64,000 bases of DNA from Ophiura sarsii. Lineage: Eukaryota; Echinodermata; Ophiuroidea; Amphilepidida; Ophiuridae. Every line of letters begins with the position of its first letter. The first letter of the stretch is position 1. The position numbers and the translations under genes are program-made. The stretch spans positions 42,697,319-42,761,318 of the forward strand of contig CM069457.1 in assembly GCA_035610835.1 (NCBI GenBank). Direction: 5' to 3'. Shown here in pieces: positions 63,279 through 64,000 of the stretch. Under the pieces are notes generated by a model that saw nothing but the letters and a program-made list of their open reading frames with translations, had not been told where the DNA came from and searched no databases.

Positions 63279-64000
63279 ATGTGTTCTTGTTTTAGAAAAT
63301 ATTAAAAATTACTATATAGAAACACTATGTTTTTCAGTATCCAGACACATTTCCCCAGCTAAGTTTGAATAGTTTTTGATAGCCAATGTGTCATGCTATG
63401 AGACTACAATCAGGTTATTTTAATTCACTGCTGGGATAAATTCCTGCAAGCGATTGAAGATAGCCCCATTTTTACATAAAACATCAAGATATTTGAGGGG
63501 GGTCCTAAGTGGGACCCCCCCTGGTGAGGAAGAAGGAGTTAAGTAAAATTTGGTTTGATCTTCACAATACTAAACCCATGTACTTACAATATTTTAACTT
63601 GATTAAAAAATAATTTGACAATGGACATCAAGATTACAAGTATGAACATTATGCAAAAATGGGCAATTATATGCAATTTTGGGAGATGTTGGGGCTTAAA
63701 AGGGGCTAAAACTTGATGGGGCACAAAATCCAAGCTATAGGGGCCAGAATTTTCAAACCTTGTCAGCATGAATATTTCATCAAGTACATATACTAAACCA
63801 AAAAAGAGCAAAATCCGACAACCTTCATGTTCCGCCCACCATTTGGTTTTCTCAGGCACGCACTCTTAATAGTTCAAAAGTTACAGCGCTTTAAATTTCA
63901 TGTGTTGTTTTAGTTAACAACCCCTTAAGACAAAAAAGGCAACTTTATTGTTGTAAAGTTTAATATATACAATGGCATGCTTTGCTTAAAATTAGTGTTA

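Larger units (their letters stand above)
59422..63928. mobile_element. 4.5-kb inverted-repeat element with nested TIR element
   Basis: Ends TTAAGGAGGCTGTTAAC and GTTAACAACCCCTTAA. The arms (about 59422-60280 and 63280-63928) match in inverse order through GAACATGAAGGTTGTC, GTTTGAAAATTCTG, GCCCCAT and TTATCCCAGCAGTGAATT. I see no transposase. Right half contains the element at 61774-63278. Confidence 0.75.

Overview
This is AT-rich, intron-rich animal DNA with no prokaryotic organisation. It carries truncated LINEs, many short inverted-repeat (MITE-like) elements, tRNA-derived SINE pieces and satellites. The one clear host gene has an ectodomain of a kind common in marine invertebrates. I read the source as a marine invertebrate, possibly a deuterostome such as a hemichordate, echinoderm or amphioxus. 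The species assignment is a guess; the metazoan assignment is firm.

One gene occupies the minus strand from 38788 leftwards past position 1. I rebuilt it exon by exon from splice sites and reading phase: 35 exons, about 1634 codons, with the 3' end outside the window. It encodes a very long adhesion-type G protein-coupled receptor. The order is signal peptide; a six-exon extracellular domain beginning SHFRGG (exons 1-7); two EGF repeats (exons 8-9); seven Calx-beta domains, each made from a 99-nt plus a ~219-nt exon (exons 10-23); a GAIN-like region (exons 24-28); a non-canonical GPS (exons 29-30); and TM1 to TM5 (exons 31-35). TM6, TM7 and the cytoplasmic tail lie off the left edge. Phase is continuous across 33 of 34 junctions; the exception, exon 28 to exon 29, suggests a missed exon.

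The introns are full of mobile DNA: a 5'-truncated LINE (4.2-5.5 kb), an internal reverse-transcriptase fragment (7.3-7.6 kb), a 156-bp minisatellite made from the end of a LINE reverse-transcriptase ORF (10.4-12.1 kb), and several MITE families, some nested and some within 10-40 bp of splice sites. Intron 1 holds a separate intronless 175-codon ORF (36.2-36.7 kb) with a C-x2-C-x3-H-x5-H-x-C motif.

From 39 kb to the right end I find no convincing host gene. The region is a mosaic: an AT-rich ~220-bp satellite (39.5-44.3 kb), hairpin arrays of ATGTAAGG units (45.5-46.0 and 48.2-50.1 kb), a 1.2-kb inverted-repeat transposon with 3-bp TAA duplications inserted in one array, a cluster of GTATCG-type palindromes (52.5 kb), several 0.2-1.5 kb foldback elements, and a nested inverted-repeat element of ~4.5 kb (59.4-63.9 kb) containing repeats of YY1-like GGCGGCCAT motifs.

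The most interesting candidate for something undescribed is the receptor's architecture, together with the retroelement-derived minisatellite that stays open in frame directly downstream of one of its exons.
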